This document shows positions 57,423-64,000 of a DNA stretch of 64,000 bases, in pieces. Origin of the DNA: Tipula vernalis (lineage: Eukaryota; Arthropoda; Insecta; Diptera; Tipulidae); assembly GCA_958295665.1 (NCBI GenBank), contig OY282560.1, positions 265,650,168 through 265,714,167 of the forward strand, read 5' to 3'. The position numbers and the translations under genes are program-made. Under the pieces are notes generated by a model, which searched no databases, had not been told where the DNA came from, and saw nothing but the letters and a program-made list of their open reading frames with translations. Within the stretch, counting starts at the first letter, position 1. Each line of letters starts with the position of its first letter.

Positions 57423-60400
57423 ATGGCAAATAATTAGTATAATTATAAATCAAAAAGGAACAACATTAATCTGCAAAGTCTAATTGTTGCTTTGTCCGAA
57501 GAGCACATTGATAATATTAATACTATGGAACTCGGGCGAGATCTACATTCTAAACTTGTCAATAAGCTTTGTTTTAAACTGAAGATTAAAATTAATAAAA
57601 ATTACAAATACAAATTAGTTAATGTTTGGACAAAAAATAAAGAGCTTATTATAAAATCTGTTAATGACATTGAAGCAAACCGTCTTATGAAAGGAAATAT
57701 ACATTCCTTACCAAATGACCAGTATGAGACAGCAAATTCCTTTTTAAAATGTAATGCTGTTTGTAAAATAAAGCCAAATGATGTTTGTAATCATATTAAC
57801 AGCCATGGTTTAAATCAGAAAGTAGAAAGTGACTTAAATTGGTTTACTGATGATGAACTCAATCCAGACCTATTGTTTAATTATGCATCAGCTAGCCTTG
57901 CTCGACCAACTTCAGAGACTTTCGAAACAAAGGGTTCAAATAATTTCCGACTTAAAAGGACCTTTAAAACAAACACTACATTTGAAAATCTTACTAGCGA
58001 AGAAATTCGAGAAAAGATTAACAATTTTTTGATAAATATTAGCAATCCTTGTGTAATTTCATTTAAAACTATACGAATATCCAAAATGAATCAGCGCATA
58101 ACAGTTTATGGTACTTGCAAAGAATTACCGAATAAGAAATTTAAATTTGTTATAAGAGAAAACAAGTTCCTTGATATTTATTTAAATAGTGATGAATGCA
58201 TTACACATGAAGGGCCGTCAGTATACAGGCAAATGAGAGGGTTGAACCGTACCAATTTGAAGTGTAAACTCGAAGGAACCTCTTGTCACAATTTGTCTCT
58301 CGATATCGCTGGAGAAACTAATTTGGAATTATTTCAAAAAGGTAATACGCAATCATTCGTATCATCCACCACCTTAAGAAAAATTAAATCTGGGCAGCTT
58401 AAATTAAATGATCTTGTTCGCGATTGCGATGTAATCGATATTTGTCAAATGTGCCTGACAGAACCAAAAAAAAAAAAAATAAATATATATATGATCTCTC
58501 TTTGGATCCATTAAAAATAATCCTTCTCAGAAAGTCTGCTTTAGAAATTTTAAAAACTCATGACGTATCCGGTATATGCTTCGACGCCACAGGAAAGGTA
58601 GCCAAACATCCTATATGCCATCCATACCATTCATATAAACGAATACTTTATTATGCCTGTGCAGTCAACATAAACGGTCATTTGCTTCCTATTGGTGAAT
58701 TAATATCATCAAGCCACGGAGTGGAAACAATCAAACAATTTTTAATTGAAATCAAGAAAAACATGCCCAAATTGTACCAACCAAAATTCTTCGTTACGGA
58801 TTGGTCTTGGGCTTTAGTCAAGTCCATTTTATTAAGCTTCAATAACATGTCAGTTTCGGAATAACTAAAATGCACTTATGATATTTTAACTATCGAAGAT
58901 AAAGTAACAATTAAAGTGGGCAATTTCATATGTTGTGCTCACTTTATAAATATAATTTCATCCCAGATAAAAGAAAAGTTCCCAAGCGCTAATAAAGACA
59001 TACGGAATGTTATATTAGACCTATTTTGTGGTATGCTTAGTTGCGAAACCCTAGAGGCGGTGGTTGCTTTATTTAAAATATATTGTTATATATTTTGCTC
59101 TCGATTTTCAAACCCAAAAATCATAGAGTCTCATCAAAATTTAAAAGAAATGTTATCACAAATATACACAGACGAACTTTCAACAATAAGTCCATCAACA
59201 GAGTCTGCCGAGTTCAAGATACCCCAAACGGATGATTTGCTTACACAGTCAATGTTCAGCAGCAGCCCTTACTATATTCGGTATAATAAAATTTTTGAAG
59301 AAATTCAGGAAGAATTAACAAATATGTCTGCTAAGACAATGAGCGAAAACGAAACAAATATATTTTTTAATAAAGAGTTTGTTGAGTTTACCGTAAAAAA
59401 ATATATGGCTTATCTCCCACTTTGGGGAGTATGCTTTTAAAAAAAAATAGGTATTACAGGACGGTTGTCCAATGCAAATGCAGAAAGTTATTTTTCTCTA
59501 GTGAAAAATCATTACACAAATCATAAAACACTAAGACTAGGAAGGTTTATCAATATTATGAAAGATAAAACAGACAAATTAATAAAACTAATACAGCTAT
59601 CAAATAAACAGAAAACTATGAACAAAAGAAAAGCATTAGAAAATTTGGATGATCCAGATAGCCATCAACACGAAGAGGGTTGGAATAAGAAGCAGAAACT
59701 ATACGATTCACCTAAACACTTTGGGAAACGAGTATTAACTCGAAACTCCACTGTTAAGCAAAATAATGAATTCAAAAATTCAAAAAAGTCTGATAATGCT
59801 ACTGACGAATTACATGTTCTACAAAATGGATTTACTTTCATAGACAACGACGAACATGTGATAGATATATCAAATACTTATGCTTTCGATGCAACCGCAC
59901 AAATATTCCTATGTTTATATTCTAAAATAGAATTCTTCAAAGGTTTAATACAATCTTCCAGCAATACATTTTTCAAATTTATAAAATTGCTAGCAAATTA
60001 TAAGGACATAAATGACCTTTATCAAGAAAAATCCCAATTGATGTTAAATCTGTACCAGAAAAGTAGATCGATAATCCGCGAAAAAAATGTCATTAAGCTA
60101 AATGCAGCTTGCACCATAGCGTTCATTTTAGAAAATTCTTTGTCTTCTCCATTAACAGAAACACGTTACTGTGACAACGGCACTCATACAAATCGCATGA
60201 GGGAAACATTCTACCTTCCATTTGAAAATGTTTTTAGCTTTAATCAAAATTCATTAACCAAATTGCGAAATTCTATAGATTTTAGTAGCTCAAACTGGCC
60301 AACATGTCAAGGGGTCACAACAAAAAATTATTTCAGCAATTATGGCATTGTTATAGCTGATGTACAGCCAAATAACAATAATTATAATATATCACTTCGA

Positions 60401-60619
60401 GATATAAGCCAAATAATAAAACTGTCTGGAGATGATTATTTTTTAAAAGGACTTATTCATTTTCAACAGTCCACAAGTATTAATGCTCCAGGTCATTTTA
60501 TAGCATATGCCAAACGTGGAAATATATGGGAGCAATTCGACGACCTGGTTTCATTTACAATGGAAGTTAGTGCTAAGTATAAAGTTAATCCAGCGATACT
60601 AATTTTTTCTAAATATTAA
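57423..60619 (+). pseudogene. Mutator-like transposase with protease-like C-terminus, broken
   Basis: An ATG at 57423 is stopped after 4 codons by TAG at 57435; the frame is then open to 58514, with the next in-frame Met at 57525. A 14-A run at 58466..58479 shifts the frame. From there one frame runs to 60619, interrupted by TAA at 58862 and 59438. The middle has ICFDATGKVAKHP near 58580, LLPIGELISSSHGVE and FFVTDWSWALVKS near 58790, laid out like a DDE core with Asp in FDATG and in TDWS. The last ~250 codons resemble a ubiquitin-specific-protease fold: NTYAFDA near 59873, GHFIAYAKRG near 60491, EQFDD near 60530. The catalytic Cys position is Tyr (TAT). Total about 1,065 codons, close to NOF. 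Function is inferred. Confidence 0.65.
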
Positions 60620-61252
60620 AGAGAACAGAAATTAGTTATGAACACAGGGGCAGGGAAAATAACAAGAATAAGCCAAGCAAAATTTACGAGTTATTGATTA
60701 TATTTTGTGGTTGCACAACTACCGCGCATGCCCATTCGGCAAAGGCAAATCTCAGAAAATGACATATATAAAGACTATAAAATTTGTAAAGGGAATACAT
60801 TGAGGAATTCCAATCAATCAGTGCCATTTTGATACAAGCCGTAGAGGTCTTACTAAACATTTTTAAAAGTTAACAAAATAAACGAATTTCGTATGGAACA
60901 AGGGCATTTTTAATGATTAATTATTACCTATACGACCTGAAGGAGCAACAAAACTAACTGACTACTGGCAAACCAGACGTTTCGTTTCTCTTGGAAATGA
61001 AAGCTGGTCCCTATATAAACGGGATCCCATATGGATAGTGAATTAATTAAGATCCCTATTAAGGGGCACTCCTGGTTGAATGATTGTATAAAGGCTAGAG
61101 ACCGATACGTTTCGGAGAGTACACGAAAAGTTGTCATAACGAAATACGTCGATTTGCTAATTTTAAAAAATTTTTGCACGAGCCATTACGGCTCGTATCA
61201 AAATGTCAATTAGTAAATTAAATTATTCAACGTATGTCTTTTTAACCAATAT

Positions 61253-61910
61253 AGTGATACGTAGCTACATCTCTGAGATTTTGATAAATGGTCATATTGT
61301 AGCATCAGGTTTGGATATTTTATGTGATTTTCACAATTTTCAAAATAGCCTCGAACGTACCCAACCCTTTTTATTTTAATAAGAAAAATTGTTTCGGATA
61401 GCTTGACCTGTCCACTTTATGGAAATATAAGCCCACACCTAGTAACATCTCTGAGATTTTTGTAAATGGTCATAGTGTAGCATCAGGTTTGTACATTTTA
61501 TGTGATTTTCACAATATTCAAAATAGCGTCGAACATACCCAACCCTTTTTATTTTAATAAGAAAAATTGTTTCAGATAGCTTGACCTATCCACTTTATGG
61601 AAATATAAGCCCACACTTGGTAACATTCTGAGATTTTTGTAAATGGCCATAGTGTACGAGTAGCATCAGGTTTGGACATTTTATGTGATTTTCACAATTT
61701 TCAAAATAGCGTCGAACATACCCAACCCTTTTTTTTTAATAAGAACAATTGTTTCGGATAGCTTGACCTGTCCACTTTATGGTAATATCGCCCCATACCT
61801 GGTTCTACTTCTTATTTACACTTTTTATGTAGACCCACACTTTTTCAGTACACTTACACTTTTCGTTAATTTGTGTAGCTACACTTTGTGGGAAATACTT
61901 CACACCGGTT
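61253..61910. repeat. Right inverted repeat with three subrepeats
   Basis: Three ~178-bp units start at about 61268, 61446 and 61624, each with CTCTGAGATTTTTGTAAATGG-like, AGCATCAGGTTTG, CCCAACCCTTTTT and CCACTTTATGG blocks. The third unit has a 6-bp ACGAGT insertion. The outermost ~100 bp repeat the TACACTTT motif cluster inverted with respect to the left end. Confidence 0.8.
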
Positions 61911-61917
61911 GAAAAGA
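61911..61917. repeat. Right target-site duplication of the foldback/Mutator-like element
   Basis: The second copy of GAAAAGA (56563..56569). Confidence 0.75.
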
Positions 61918-62005
61918 AATTATGGAGGTGAAACATTTTTAACATAGTGAGTAAATGTGCTGTGTGGATTTGTTAAATTTTTGACACAACACAATTAAAT
62001 ACAAA

Positions 62006-62347
62006 ATGGACCGTATTGTTAAAAAACAATATACAATTTTACTTATAATTATATTATTATTTAAAAAATATTATAATTATGGAAATCGACAAAAGAATCA
62101 GAAACAAGCAAGAAAAATCAGAGAGGTAATTTTTATATATGGTCAACCCTTCTTTAACGCGATTAATTCGTACCTCGTTGACAGTATTCGATTAATATTT
62201 ATTGTAGATAATTATTTTTTCCCATTTTAGAAATTAGAATATTGCAGATTACGAGCAATGTCGGACGATGTTACTGCTATATTAAATGGAAATGAAGCTA
62301 TAATAAAAGAACACTTGCGAGTCAATTCATCCAGAAATGGAACGTAA
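62006..62347 (+). CDS. Possible small two-exon ORF, unidentified
   Basis: ATG at 62006 opens a frame whose first part (62006..62125) ends at a GAG|GTAATT donor. The acceptor TTTTAG at 62225..62230 starts a second part, 62231..62347, ending in TAA. The join is in frame and gives about 78 residues: a hydrophobic stretch at 10-22, then a basic region (KNQKQARKIREKLEYCRLRA), then DDVTAILNGNEAIIKEHL. I recognise no family. It could be the start of a decayed transposase gene. Confidence 0.3.
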
Positions 62348-63997
<1,650 letters not shown>

Positions 63998-64000
63998 TAT

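Larger units (their letters stand above)
56570..61910 (+). mobile_element. Full-length foldback/Mutator-like transposon, FB-NOF-like
   Basis: 5,341 bp, bounded by a 7-9-bp duplication. The ends AACCGGTGTGAAG and its complement open inverted repeats that continue through a cluster of AAAGTGTA motifs into tandem ~178-bp subrepeats (about 1.6 copies on the left, 3 on the right). The interior carries a TATA box, a 5' leader with three degenerate repeats, and one long gene on the plus strand. Long composite inverted repeats plus a single protein of about 1,050 residues resemble Drosophila FB-NOF, a Mutator-related element. The relation is inferred from architecture. This copy is inactive. Confidence 0.8.

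Noticed and set aside
60928..61213. Overlapping frames after the transposase gene
   Set aside because: No motif; located in the 3' region of the transposon and not needed to explain it.

Overview
The window looks like part of one long gene in an AT-rich insect genome, most likely a dipteran. The only host coding sequence I can support is two exons of a Dscam-family immunoglobulin cell-adhesion gene on the minus strand (3332..3459 and 29839..30496). They are joined in a compatible reading frame across a 26.4 kb intron. Nearly all other recognisable sequence is transposable elements at different stages of decay. There are no bacterial-type operons, rRNA genes, intact tRNA genes or CRISPR arrays.

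Layout. 1-1.6 kb: GC-richer remnant of a non-LTR element ending in a CCTAACC tail. 2-8.6 kb: AT-rich intron with degenerate repeats and a possible SINE. 8.7-10.4 kb: broken Jockey/CR1-type reverse transcriptase with a 3' repeat cluster. 11.8-17.4 kb: full-length LOA-type non-LTR element bounded by a 13-bp target duplication, with damaged ORFs. 18.2-20.3 kb: two foldback elements, one of them a nearly perfect 1-kb palindrome. 20.35-28.74 kb: complete BEL/Pao LTR element on the minus strand, with nearly identical LTRs, a 5-bp target duplication (TGGTC), a tRNA-Tyr-type primer site, a broken pol, and a 903-bp insertion in its 3' LTR. 29.8-30.5 kb: the larger Dscam exon. 31.6-36.05 kb: a hAT transposase remnant followed directly by a defective piggyBac element. 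36.9-38.4 kb: degenerate ~260-bp tandem repeats interrupted by a piggyBac-type MITE. 39.4, 42.5-43.5 and 51.4-51.7 kb: hairpin elements or MITEs. 43.8-48.0 kb: Penelope-like element with long inverted arms and a nested MITE. 49.6-50.7 kb: Harbinger transposase piece next to a minus-strand Jockey 3' end. 52.6-53.9 kb: another non-LTR RT remnant. 56.57-61.91 kb: a full-length foldback/Mutator-like transposon. 63.03-64 kb: a (TA)n tract followed by an internally deleted Tc1 element.

The most interesting unit is the 5.3-kb element at 56570..61910. Its inverted repeats contain tandem ~178-bp subrepeats and a cluster of AAAGTGTA motifs. It encodes one roughly 1,050-codon protein that pairs a DDE-transposase-like core with a C-terminal region resembling a ubiquitin-specific-protease fold. 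The general architecture resembles Drosophila FB-NOF, but the protease-like tail is, to my knowledge, unusual. This copy is broken by stops and a frameshift. The 1-kb palindrome at 19257..20254 is also notable because each arm carries the same short Gln/Leu-rich ORF.

Family assignments come from motif recognition by eye. Start codons, splice sites and element edges are given only where the sequence supports them. No database search was possible.
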